The notes: generated by a model not told the origin, from the letters alone. DNA of 7,785 bases from Candidatus Goldiibacteriota bacterium (GCA_026418955.1 JAOAAI010000061.1:1-7785), one strand, 5' to 3'. Numbered from the stretch's first letter, positions 1 through 5,865 are shown. Made by a program: numbers and translations.

Positions 1-873
1 ATAATCAGCAAATTTTACAATATCACAATCAGACATGAAGAGATTTAAAATATCCAGCATTTGTTTATCAACTTTTAATTCCTGTAACTTTTTAAGTATT
101 TCACGTGTTGTAAGTTCGTTTAAAGAAACCTTTAAATGCATGGAGAGAAAATAACGAACCGCTTCATATATATCAAAATAATATGATTTTATATTGTTTT
201 TTTTCAAATGTTCTCTTGCGGATTTTAATTTTTTTATTGCTTCTTTTCTATAGTCAATATCATATTGTGTAATTACTGGTTCGGATGGCTTTTTAAAAAT
301 GAATAATGCTGCAAGTGTAAGAGCAACAATAAATAGAATAATCACTACAATATAAGGTATTAAATCCGAAAATCTGAATTGTAATTTTGTTTTTATCTCT
401 CTTATATCTTCCTCTATTTCCTGAGTGGGTGTAGGTATGACTTGTGTTATATTTTGTTTTGGTTTTCCTGAATCTACATAAATTGTAATTGGTTTTGTTT
501 TTATTGTTTCAATATTTCCTGTTGCTGGATCTCTAAATTTTACATAAGCAGAATCAATAATAATTTCTCCACTTTTAACAGGTATTAGTTCATATTGCAT
601 ATTAGTAGTTATTGTGGCAGCCATATTAATTATTGAGACACTATTTTGAGAATAACTACCTACCACTCTAAAACCATCAAAAGATGGCGGAATAACCTCT
701 GGTGTAAAATTACCAGTTCCTTGTCTTTTTACAGTTACTGTATATAATATTGAGTCACCTAGCTTCACTTTATTTTTATCAACAGTTGCTGATGCTTCAA
801 CTGAAGTCTGAGAAAATAAATTGGAAAAAAAAGTCATTAGAAAAAAAAATACTATAATAGACTTCTTTTGCAT
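1..873 (-). CDS. BatD-like (oxygen-tolerance family) membrane protein, C-terminus cut by window edge
   Basis: An open frame of 291 codons runs from ATG at 873 off the left edge without a stop. Residues 1-21 are a signal peptide (MQKKS, then a Phe-rich core, likely cleavage before Gln22). Residues about 25-133 form one beta-sandwich domain typical of BatD: EASATVDKNKVKLGDSILYT (26-45), then PEVIPPSFDGFRVVGSYSQN (58-77), YELIPVKSGEIIIDSAYVKF (94-113) and KPITIYV (127-133). A Pro/Thr linker leads to a membrane helix (172-193) and a cytoplasmic helical region (about 200-291) containing YFDIYEAVRYFL (232-243) and LTTREILKKL (254-263), resembling the C-terminal part of BatD and DUF4381 proteins. 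BatD usually works with von Willebrand-domain BatA/BatB proteins in the envelope; none are in the window, and they may lie beyond the left edge. Only one Ig-like domain is seen, so it is a compact form. Exact function is unknown. Confidence 0.82.
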   Translation of the reverse strand, partial: MQKKSIIVFFFLMTFFSNLFSQTSVEASATVDKNKVKLGDSILYTVTVKRQGTGNFTPEVIPPSFDGFRVVGSYSQNSVSIINMAATITTNMQYELIPVKSGEIIIDSAYVKFRDPATGNIETIKTKPITIYVDSGKPKQNITQVIPTPTQEIEEDIREIKTKLQFRFSDLIPYIVVIILFIVALTLAALFIFKKPSEPVITQYDIDYRKEAIKKLKSAREHLKKNNIKSYYFDIYEAVRYFLSMHLKVSLNELTTREILKKLQELKVDKQMLDILNLFMSDCDIVKFADY

Positions 874-878
874 CTAAT

Positions 879-883
879 CCTCC
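879..883 (-). promoter_or_regulatory. Ribosome-binding site for the BatD-like gene
   Basis: GGAGG lies five bases before the ATG at 871-873, inside the 14-base gap after the DUF362 stop (888-890). It fixes the start of the edge-truncated BatD-like gene. Confidence 0.75.
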
Positions 884-887
884 ATTT

Positions 888-2024
888 TCATTTACTAAAA
901 ATCTTTAAAAACGGTTTTTTAATTGAAATTGCTCTTTCAGGACACAATTCATGACAGCAAAAACATCTAATACATTTATTATAATCACATATTATACCAA
1001 TATCTTTTCCTTTGTAAAGAAGTGCAGTAACTGGGCAATGCTTGACACACACCTGACAGCCTGTGCACTTTTCTTTAATAAATATTGGTTTGGACAATGT
1101 CCAGTTTCTCAGTAATCTTATCAAATAACCAAACAAACCGCGTCTTTCCTCATCAGATGGCATTATAAATCTCTTTATAATACCTGGATTTTCACCAAGA
1201 ATTTTATATTCAATATCTTTATTTTTATTTATATACTCTTTATAGACTCTATTTGTATAAATTCTATACGGATCAACATCAATAAATTCAGGAATTACTC
1301 TATCCACAGCAAATCCATTTTCTCCCATAATTATGAGTCCAAGATTAACAGGCATACCCGATGTTCCAGGCCCTTCTCCCTCCATAGCAAGAATACCATC
1401 AACAATATTAAAATGCGGTGGAATTGCTCTATAAATATCCACTAGTATTTTTGCAAATTGAAGTCTATCGTGATCTGCTTTTGCATGATATTCTAATTTT
1501 TTAAATCCTGGTATAATACCAAACATATTTTTTACACATAAAGACATCTGCATCAATACGTGTGTTTTTAATTTTGGTAAATTTATTATTTTATCCATTT
1601 CAAGTAATCTTTTATCAACCATGAATTTTCCAAAAACCAATTTATCCTTTATCTCTATTTCTGTATCGGCAACAAATTCAATTAATTTTATATTCTCTTC
1701 CTCAATAACTTTTTTCAAACCACTTATTGCAGCTACAGTTGCAAAGCCACTAACCCCGGGTGATTCACCGATGTATATTTTATCGGTTTTCTCCTTTAAA
1801 ACCTGAATAACTGCCTTAATAAATACAGGATGAGTTACAATGGCAGTTTCTGGTTTAGATGGTTGTAAATAATTTGGTTTTAATAAAATTTTTTCATCTT
1901 TTTTAATAAATTTATCAATACCACCTAATTCTTTAAAACCAACTCTTATAATATTTTTTATCTCTTCAAGTTCATATGACAAACATCTCCTAACATAAAT
2001 ATTATTCACTTTTCCCCCCATCAT
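888..2024 (-). CDS. DUF362 protein with C-terminal two-cluster 4Fe-4S ferredoxin domain
   Basis: A 378-residue protein of unknown exact function, probably cytoplasmic and redox-active. The DUF362 part (about 45-255) shows LLKPN (47-51), GESPG (86-90), NLPKLKTH (148-155), CVKNMFGIIPG (163-173), IVDGILAMEGEGPG (207-220) and AVDRV (239-243). The C-terminus holds two Cx2Cx2Cx3CP motifs, Cys320-323-326-330 and Cys351-354-357-361, which should bind two 4Fe-4S clusters; Cys346 and Cys356 are additional. Such proteins are common in anaerobes, but no single reaction is assigned. The start is uncertain: ATG at 2024 or 2021 has no good Shine-Dalgarno sequence, whereas GTG at 2009 follows a GGGGGGA run and would give 373 residues starting at NNIYVRR. 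The gene begins 15 bases after the HPr-like gene and ends 14 bases before batD, so it is likely co-transcribed with both. Confidence 0.88.
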   Translation of the reverse strand: MMGGKVNNIYVRRCLSYELEEIKNIIRVGFKELGGIDKFIKKDEKILLKPNYLQPSKPETAIVTHPVFIKAVIQVLKEKTDKIYIGESPGVSGFATVAAISGLKKVIEEENIKLIEFVADTEIEIKDKLVFGKFMVDKRLLEMDKIINLPKLKTHVLMQMSLCVKNMFGIIPGFKKLEYHAKADHDRLQFAKILVDIYRAIPPHFNIVDGILAMEGEGPGTSGMPVNLGLIIMGENGFAVDRVIPEFIDVDPYRIYTNRVYKEYINKNKDIEYKILGENPGIIKRFIMPSDEERRGLFGYLIRLLRNWTLSKPIFIKEKCTGCQVCVKHCPVTALLYKGKDIGIICDYNKCIRCFCCHELCPERAISIKKPFLKIFSK

Positions 2025-2039
2025 GAATTGTTTTTGTCT

Positions 2040-2363
2040 TTAAAAAGGAGTTACTTCATCTTCTATACCGAATAAGAGATTATCAATTTCTCTTGCATTT
2101 TCTTCGTCTGTGCCACCTTTCACATCTAGTGCGATATGTGTCCAATAGGATATACTGTATAAAAAAAGTAAAAATTTTTTTGAATTAATATCTGTCTCAT
2201 TAAATATGTGAACAGGAAATTCTTCTGGGCCACCGAGATAAATTTTAACCTTAAATCCTTTTTCTTTTGATTTCTCAATATTTTTTAAAAATTTACTTAC
2301 AAATTTTATTGGCTCTGTTACTCTTAAATAAAAATTTTTACCTTCTGTTTTATGTTTTACCAT
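2040..2363 (-). CDS. Small protein with HPr-like fold pattern, phosphorylation sites absent
   Basis: A 107-residue protein without clear family identity. The predicted order of elements fits HPr (beta-alpha-beta-beta-alpha-beta-alpha): strand FYLRVTE (11-17), helix PIKFVSKFLKNIEK (18-31), strands KVKIYL (38-43) and FPVHIF (49-54), helix SKKFLLFLYSI (61-71), strand HIALDVKG (76-83), helix DEENAREIDNLLFG (86-99). The end 'GG-TDEENAREIDNLL' closely recalls the 'G.DE..A...l..l' ending of HPr, and INSKKF recalls its 'vNaKSi'. The active-site His of 'GLHARPA' is missing, and the position of the regulatory Ser46 is Lys63, so it would not act as a PTS phosphocarrier. It is longer than HPr by about 20 residues. 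It starts after a good ribosome-binding site and ends 15 bases before the DUF362 gene. The HPr link is inference from pattern only; existence of the gene is well supported. Confidence 0.75.
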   Translation of the reverse strand: MVKHKTEGKNFYLRVTEPIKFVSKFLKNIEKSKEKGFKVKIYLGGPEEFPVHIFNETDINSKKFLLFLYSISYWTHIALDVKGGTDEENAREIDNLLFGIEDEVTPF

Positions 2364-2369
2364 GATTGT

Positions 2370-2375
2370 CTCCTC
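2370..2375 (-). promoter_or_regulatory. Ribosome-binding site for the HPr-like gene
   Basis: GAGGAG lies six bases before the ATG at 2361-2363, a good Shine-Dalgarno match and spacing. It supports this frame as a real gene despite its lack of a recognised family. Confidence 0.7.
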
Positions 2376-2376
2376 A

Positions 2377-2433
2377 TTTAATTTATGATTTAAAATTTAA
2401 AAATTATAAACCATAAATCTTAAATCATAAATT
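2377..2433. repeat. Degenerate heptamer repeat forming a long inverted repeat
   Basis: Bases 2380-2399 and 2414-2433 are inverted copies that pair at 19 of 20 positions (mismatch 2394/2419) around a 14-base loop. The same stretch has a 7-base period: on the minus strand, from 2433 down, AATTTAT, GATTTAA, GATTTAT, GGTTTAT (four adjacent units), followed by weaker units on the other arm. It fills most of the spacer before the HPr-like gene. There is no T-run after the stem in the direction of transcription, so it does not look like an intrinsic terminator. It may be a dispersed intergenic repeat, but other copies cannot be seen in this window. Confidence 0.65.
2403..2431 (-). promoter_or_regulatory. 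Possible promoter for the HPr-like gene
   Basis: The minus strand has a perfect TATAAT at 2403-2408, about 40 bases before the ATG at 2363. Seventeen bases further upstream is TTTATG (2426-2431), only 3 of 6 to the -35 consensus. The -10 box lies in the loop region of the inverted repeat. The spacer is the largest in the window, so a promoter here is reasonable, but A/T richness makes chance matches likely. Confidence 0.25.
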
Positions 2434-2501
2434 TATTGATCATCTATTATGGACATTTTTAACAAACACATTTAGCGAACATCAATAGAGAACATTTTTT
2501 C

Positions 2502-2879
2502 CTATGCCTGAAAAGCGTCTTGCAAAATTTCCATTTTTACAATTTTTTGTCCGTTTAAAATTACTCCAACAACATCAAATCTGATATAAACATTTTTTAT
2601 ATTATTTTCAGCCATATATTGTTGTGCTGCCAAAATTATCTTTTTTTGTTTTCTTTCATCAACAGCCTCAAAAGGACAAACTTTTTTATCAATATCACGA
2701 GCTTTTACTTCAACAAAAATAATAAGTGGTTTTCTTTTATCCTCTGCAATTATATCAATCTCGCTGAAACGTGTCCTATAGTTCTGCTTTATTATATTAT
2801 ATCCTTTTTTCCTTAAATAATCAGCAACCGTTGCTTCATAAAATTTTCCTTTACTGCGTAAATTTATACTATTAACCAT
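2502..2879 (-). CDS. YraN/UPF0102-family protein, putative endonuclease-like
   Basis: A 125-residue member of the YraN (UPF0102) family. These proteins have a PD-(D/E)XK nuclease-like core related to Holliday junction resolvases, but the cellular role is not established. The expected order is visible: GKFYEATVADYLRKKGY (11-27) with Glu15, NYRTRFSEIDIIAED (33-47) with Glu40 and Asp42, IIFVEVKAR (53-61) with Glu57 and Lys59, an Ala-rich helix around 80-90, and RFDVVGV (100-106). The Glu-x-Asp and Glu-x-Lys pairs are the putative metal site and are intact. The first eight bases of the gene lie within rnhB, and no Shine-Dalgarno sequence is evident, so its translation is probably coupled to rnhB. 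It is the last gene before the 138-bp spacer. Confidence 0.92.
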   Translation of the reverse strand: MVNSINLRSKGKFYEATVADYLRKKGYNIIKQNYRTRFSEIDIIAEDKRKPLIIFVEVKARDIDKKVCPFEAVDERKQKKIILAAQQYMAENNIKNVYIRFDVVGVILNGQKIVKMEILQDAFQA

Positions 2880-3498
2880 TTTTAATTTTAATTAATTTTT
2901 CAATTGGTTTATAAGATTTCCTATGTATTTCACAAGGACCAAATTTTAAAAGTGCATTAATATGTTCTTTTGTACCATAACCTTTGTGGTTTATAAAACC
3001 ATAATGTGGAAAAATTTTATGATAATTTTTCATTATTCTATCTCTATATACTTTTGCAAGAATTGAAGCAGCGGCGATTGATAAACTCTTCTCATCCCCA
3101 TTTACTATGTGTTCAACTTTAAAACCATCTATAGTAAAATTCATATTACCGTCAACGAGGATGATTTCAGGTTTTTGTGTGAGTTTTTGAATGCAATTCT
3201 GCATAGCCATGATAGTAGCAGATTTTATATTATGTTTATCAATCACAATATGTGAAACTTCTGATATCGCATAACAGATACTTGCATCAATGATCTTTTG
3301 GTAGATATTTTCTCTTTTATTTTCAGATAATTTCTTTGAATCATCAACATCTGATAATAACTCCAATTTATTTTTATCAAGAATCACAGAAGCAGCAACA
3401 ACTGGACCTGCCCAAGGTCCACGACCTGCTTCATCAACTCCTGCAATAAGGCAATTATATTTTAAATCAAATTCAAGCAATTTATTAAAATTTTTCAT
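2872..3498 (-). CDS. rnhB: Ribonuclease HII
   Basis: A 208-residue type 2 RNase H, which cuts the RNA strand of RNA-DNA hybrids and removes single ribonucleotides misincorporated into DNA. The hallmark GVDEAGRGPWAGPVVAA (20-36) carries the first catalytic pair Asp22-Glu23. LVDG (114-117) provides Asp116, and NGDEKS (133-138) provides Asp135, completing the DEDD metal-binding set. DSKKLSE (53-59), IAAASILAKVYRD (141-153) and HKGYGT (171-176) are further family signatures; the Tyr in GYGT lies where RNase HII recognises the RNA-DNA junction. Length is normal and the enzyme looks intact. No good ribosome-binding site precedes the ATG; the stop of the small RHH gene is three bases upstream, so translation probably restarts there. 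It overlaps the YraN gene by 8 bp, a common neighbour pair. Confidence 0.96.
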   Translation of the reverse strand: MKNFNKLLEFDLKYNCLIAGVDEAGRGPWAGPVVAASVILDKNKLELLSDVDDSKKLSENKRENIYQKIIDASICYAISEVSHIVIDKHNIKSATIMAMQNCIQKLTQKPEIILVDGNMNFTIDGFKVEHIVNGDEKSLSIAAASILAKVYRDRIMKNYHKIFPHYGFINHKGYGTKEHINALLKFGPCEIHRKSYKPIEKLIKIKNG

Positions 3499-3501
3499 AA
3501 T

Positions 3502-3735
3502 TTAATGCTTTTTTTTATAAATTTCAATTTCATCCATTAAATATTCTTCTAAAATTTCTTCATTCATATCTTCTTCATAAAAAATATCAATATCTTCTTT
3601 TAATTCTTCCCTATCTATTTTCTCAAGTATTGCCTCTTCAATAAATTCATCAATATTTTTATTTTTTCTCAAACAAAAATCTTGCAATATTTTCTCAACT
3701 CTGGAACTAATTTTTATTTTTCTTGTTTCGTACAT
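3502..3735 (-). CDS. Small ribbon-helix-helix-like (CopG/Arc-type) protein
   Basis: A 77-residue protein not recognised as a named family. Its first 45 residues fit the ribbon-helix-helix DNA-binding fold: a short strand (RKIKISS, 5-11), helix one (VEKILQDFCLRK, 13-24), a turn, then helix two (IDEFIEEAILEKIDREE, 28-44). The remaining third is strongly acidic (about 16 Asp/Glu) and ends KKKH. Acidic tails of this kind are common in antitoxins, where they bind the toxin, but neither neighbour is a toxin. The start at 3735 lies 29 bp inside rsfS in another frame. It is chosen because AGGAGAAGGTGG precedes it and because the frame upstream gives a low-complexity sequence over rsfS. The stop is three bases before rnhB. 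Possible roles are local transcription control or an orphan antitoxin; both are inference. Confidence 0.65.
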   Translation of the reverse strand: MYETRKIKISSRVEKILQDFCLRKNKNIDEFIEEAILEKIDREELKEDIDIFYEEDMNEEILEEYLMDEIEIYKKKH

Positions 3736-4108
3736 TTTTCGCCACCTTCTCCTGTTTTTTAATTGCTTTTGTTTCATTTTCGCCCCATAATTTTTCAAGA
3801 GAGTAATATTTCCTTGTTTTTTCATCAAAAATATGTAATAAAATATCATCATAATCAATTACAACCCAATTTGAATCAAATTCACCTTCACTATGGACTG
3901 GTAAATAATCATATTTTTTCATCTCTGTTAAAATATAATTTTTAAGTGCTTTTATATGTATAGTGGACATTGCAGAACAAATAATAAAATTGTTCCATAT
4001 ATCTGATTGTTTTTTGGTATTAAGAACCACTATATCCTGCGCTTTTTTTTCTTTCAATAATTCAATTAATTTTTTCAGTTTATCCGATGATTTTACTTTC
4101 TTTTTCAT
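3707..4108 (-). CDS. rsfS: Ribosomal silencing factor RsfS
   Basis: A 133-residue member of the RsfS/YbeB/Iojap family. These proteins bind uL14 on the 50S subunit and block joining with 30S, lowering translation in starvation or stationary phase. Family features appear in order across about residues 11-108: AQDIVVLN (23-30), the segment ending FIICSAMST (41-49), EGEFDSNWVVIDYDDILLHI (74-93) and RKYYSLEKLWG (99-109), matching the conserved 'W..iD..d..vH.F....R..Y.LE.LW'. A basic Lys/Asn-rich tail (about 114-133) follows the domain and looks non-conserved; its coding sequence contains the start signals of the next gene. GGAGTG at the end of tonB provides the ribosome-binding site. The gene is often next to nadD or obg in other bacteria; here it sits directly after tonB. 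Confidence 0.93.
   Translation of the reverse strand: MKKKVKSSDKLKKLIELLKEKKAQDIVVLNTKKQSDIWNNFIICSAMSTIHIKALKNYILTEMKKYDYLPVHSEGEFDSNWVVIDYDDILLHIFDEKTRKYYSLEKLWGENETKAIKKQEKVAKNVRNKKNKN
3742..3753 (-). promoter_or_regulatory. Ribosome-binding site setting the start of the small RHH gene
   Basis: AGGAGAAGGTGG, read on the minus strand inside the end of rsfS, contains two overlapping Shine-Dalgarno-like cores. The nearer one ends six bases before the ATG at 3733-3735. This supports the short 77-residue product over longer in-frame versions that would run further into rsfS. Confidence 0.65.
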
Positions 4109-4803
4109 TTTTTCACTCCAAATTTAAAAAGTAAAACGCCTACTTGTTCTTCATTTGAAAAGGTAAGTGGATCAAATTGAAGTTTTCTTGCCTGAGATAT
4201 TGCCATTCTATCAAGTTCAGGATAACCTGATGTGCGTAAGAGTTTAACATCTTTTATAATACCACTTGATAATACTGTTATTTCTATCATTAATTCTGTT
4301 TCCTCTGGTAAATTTTCTGGAAATTTCCAATCAATCCTTTTATATTTCCTTGTTGCTATTGCTCCAGTTATAGTTGGTTCCCCTCCTGCCACAGCACCCT
4401 CTTCCACTATTGCTTCTCCCTGCTCATCTTTGATTTCTTCTGTTTCATCTTTTGAAAAAGAACGTAGCTTATCCCTTGTTATGCCCATATCAAGTTTTGC
4501 TTTTTCATCTTCAATTTTTTTAAGAAGCATTTTTGTATCAGAAATTTCTGTTGTTTTTTTAACTGGTCTTTTTTTTAAAACTGTTGCAACCTTTTTTTCC
4601 TGTTTCTTTTCAAGTCCTATTGATTTTTTTTCTTCGCCTTTTTCACCCATGCCATAATTATAATCTACTAAAGTAACATCTGTGATCAGTGCAACATATT
4701 TAGGAGGAGTTTTAATTACAACCTTTGAAAGTATAAAAATCAAAAATAAATGCATAAACATTGATAATATTAAAGAAGTTAAATCTATTTTATCCCTACT
4801 CAT
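4105..4803 (-). CDS. tonB: TonB-like energy transducer
   Basis: A 232-residue protein anchored in the inner membrane that would carry energy from ExbB-ExbD to an outer-membrane partner. The N-terminal helix (about 9-30) carries Ser14 and His18 in LSMFMH, the same S-x-x-x-H spacing as Ser16 and His20 of Escherichia coli TonB, which are needed for coupling. Residues 52-135 form a periplasmic linker rich in Lys and Glu, unlike the Pro-rich linker of classical TonB. The C-terminal domain (about 150-230) fits the TonB C-terminal fold: a strand (LMIEITVL), Gly181 in a turn, KDVKLLRTSGYPELD, an Ala-rich helix, then LQFDPL and a last strand ending LLFKFG. This 'SG..elD..A' pattern is typical of TonB rather than TolA. 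It overlaps exbD and rsfS by 4 bp each (ATGA). AAGGT near the exbD end is the likely ribosome-binding site. Confidence 0.88.
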   Translation of the reverse strand: MSRDKIDLTSLILSMFMHLFLIFILSKVVIKTPPKYVALITDVTLVDYNYGMGEKGEEKKSIGLEKKQEKKVATVLKKRPVKKTTEISDTKMLLKKIEDEKAKLDMGITRDKLRSFSKDETEEIKDEQGEAIVEEGAVAGGEPTITGAIATRKYKRIDWKFPENLPEETELMIEITVLSSGIIKDVKLLRTSGYPELDRMAISQARKLQFDPLTFSNEEQVGVLLFKFGVKK

Positions 4804-5231
4804 TTATTACCTTTTTTATCTTCATCAGGAATTGTTGTAATTGCTAGTTTTTCTGCGCCTGCCTCTTTTGCTATGCTCATTACTCGCACCATTTCTCCAT
4901 GAAAAGCCATTTTATCACCTTCTATTATTACTGTTGTGTTACCTGTTTTATTTATTTCATTTTTTATTCCTTGTAGCAATTCCTGCTCATCTTTCACGCT
5001 GTTTCCATTTAAAAACATACTGCCATCTGAAGTTATAGCCACGATTATATTTTTATTATTTAGAGATATCTCAGATGGGGCTTTGGCTGAGGGAAGATTG
5101 ATTTTTATATTACCCTGAATTATAAAAGGAGTTGTTACCATAAAAATTATAAGCAAAACAAGTATGACATCTGTTAAAGGTGTAATATTTATCTCAAAAA
5201 TTAATTTTTCTTTTTCTCTTTTTTTAAGCAT
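4800..5231 (-). CDS. exbD: ExbD/TolR-family biopolymer transport protein
   Basis: A 143-residue protein with a short cytoplasmic N-terminus, one membrane helix (about residues 17-38) and a periplasmic domain, the standard ExbD/TolR layout. The signature INITPLTDVILVLLIIFMV (14-32) contains Asp21, equivalent to the proton-carrying Asp25 of Escherichia coli ExbD. After the helix comes the family's INLPSA segment (44-49), and the periplasmic domain includes VIIEGDK (101-107), matching the usual 'I.aD....y' strand. ExbD dimers sit inside the ExbB pentamer and couple proton flow to TonB. The start is two bases after the exbB stop; AAGAGGT at the end of exbB can serve as ribosome-binding site. The stop overlaps the tonB start by 4 bp (ATGA), so the three genes are almost certainly co-translated. 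Confidence 0.93.
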   Translation of the reverse strand: MLKKREKEKLIFEINITPLTDVILVLLIIFMVTTPFIIQGNIKINLPSAKAPSEISLNNKNIIVAITSDGSMFLNGNSVKDEQELLQGIKNEINKTGNTTVIIEGDKMAFHGEMVRVMSIAKEAGAEKLAITTIPDEDKKGNK

Positions 5232-5233
5232 GT

Positions 5234-5854
5234 TTAAACCTCTTCAATAATATCCACAAGTTCTGATGATGCATTTATGCATTCTGTCTCAATTGTATCA
5301 ATCCTTTTCACAAAAAGATTATAGGCAACAACAGCAGGGACTGCAACAAAAAGACCCATAGCAGTTGCAACAAGTGCTTCTGCAATTCCATTTGCAACAA
5401 CTGATGGTCCACCACCAGTTGCAAGAGAAAGATCATGAAAAGCTCTTATAATACCAAGAACAGTTCCAAATAAACCTATAAAAGGAGTGACGTTTCCTAT
5501 GGTTCCTAAAATATCAAGGTATTTATGCATTCTTTCTGCTTCAAAATTCAATTCTCTCTGCATCACTCCTTCCAATTTAACCCTATCCAGATCTTTATTT
5601 TTAAGCCCTGCCAAAATTACCGCAGCAACAGGACCAGGAGTTGATTCTGCAAGCATTATTGCGCCATCAAAATCTTTTTTCTGAACCATCTTTTTTATCT
5701 TCTCCATGAATTCTTTTGTATCTATTTTTATCTGTAAAAATCTTATCATCCTTTCAATTATTATCCACCAAGATAATATTGATATACCAAGTAAAACAAA
5801 TACAGTAACACCACCTTTTAAAAACATTTGCCAAAAATTTAACTCTCCAAACAT
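5234..5854 (-). CDS. exbB: ExbB/TolQ-family proton channel subunit
   Basis: A 206-residue inner-membrane protein of the MotA/TolQ/ExbB family. With ExbD it forms a proton channel that drives TonB (or TolA). Three membrane segments are visible: about residues 14-36, 115-139 and 156-181, with a cytoplasmic loop between the first two (Lys-rich at 48-60, then the ESTPGPVAAVILAGLKNKD region). The family signatures are clear: PFIGLFGTVLGI (124-135) and GIAEALVATAMGLFVAVPAV (156-175). By comparison with Escherichia coli ExbB, Thr131, Glu159 and Thr164 match the pore-lining Thr148, Glu176 and Thr181. Length is somewhat below the E. coli protein, as expected for a form with a short N-terminus. It ends two bases before exbD. 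An ExbB assignment is preferred over TolQ because a TonB-like gene, and no tolA, tolB or pal, follows. Confidence is high for the family and moderate for ExbB versus TolQ. Confidence 0.93.
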   Translation of the reverse strand: MFGELNFWQMFLKGGVTVFVLLGISILSWWIIIERMIRFLQIKIDTKEFMEKIKKMVQKKDFDGAIMLAESTPGPVAAVILAGLKNKDLDRVKLEGVMQRELNFEAERMHKYLDILGTIGNVTPFIGLFGTVLGIIRAFHDLSLATGGGPSVVANGIAEALVATAMGLFVAVPAVVAYNLFVKRIDTIETECINASSELVDIIEEV

Positions 5855-5858
5855 TTTT

Positions 5859-5865
5859 TCCTCCT
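5859..5865 (-). promoter_or_regulatory. Strong ribosome-binding site for exbB
   Basis: AGGAGGA lies four bases upstream of the exbB ATG (5854). It is the closest match to the full Shine-Dalgarno consensus in the window and fixes the exbB start. Confidence 0.8.

Noticed and set aside
2380..2433. Intrinsic terminator after yraN
   Set aside because: The stem is almost all A/T and no T-run follows it in the direction of transcription.
2872..3735. A toxin-antitoxin pair formed by the RHH gene and its downstream neighbour
   Set aside because: The downstream gene is a clear, intact RNase HII with all four catalytic acids, not a toxin.
3502..3858. A longer 118-residue version of the small RHH protein
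   Set aside because: It would overlap rsfS by about 150 bp, and its extra N-terminus is a low-complexity shadow of rsfS. A strong ribosome-binding site marks the ATG at 3735 instead.
4800..5854. TolQ-TolR assignment for the channel genes
   Set aside because: The following gene has a TonB-type C-terminal domain, and no tolA, tolB or pal is present. The residues seen do not exclude TolQ/TolR, so this is a judgement from context.
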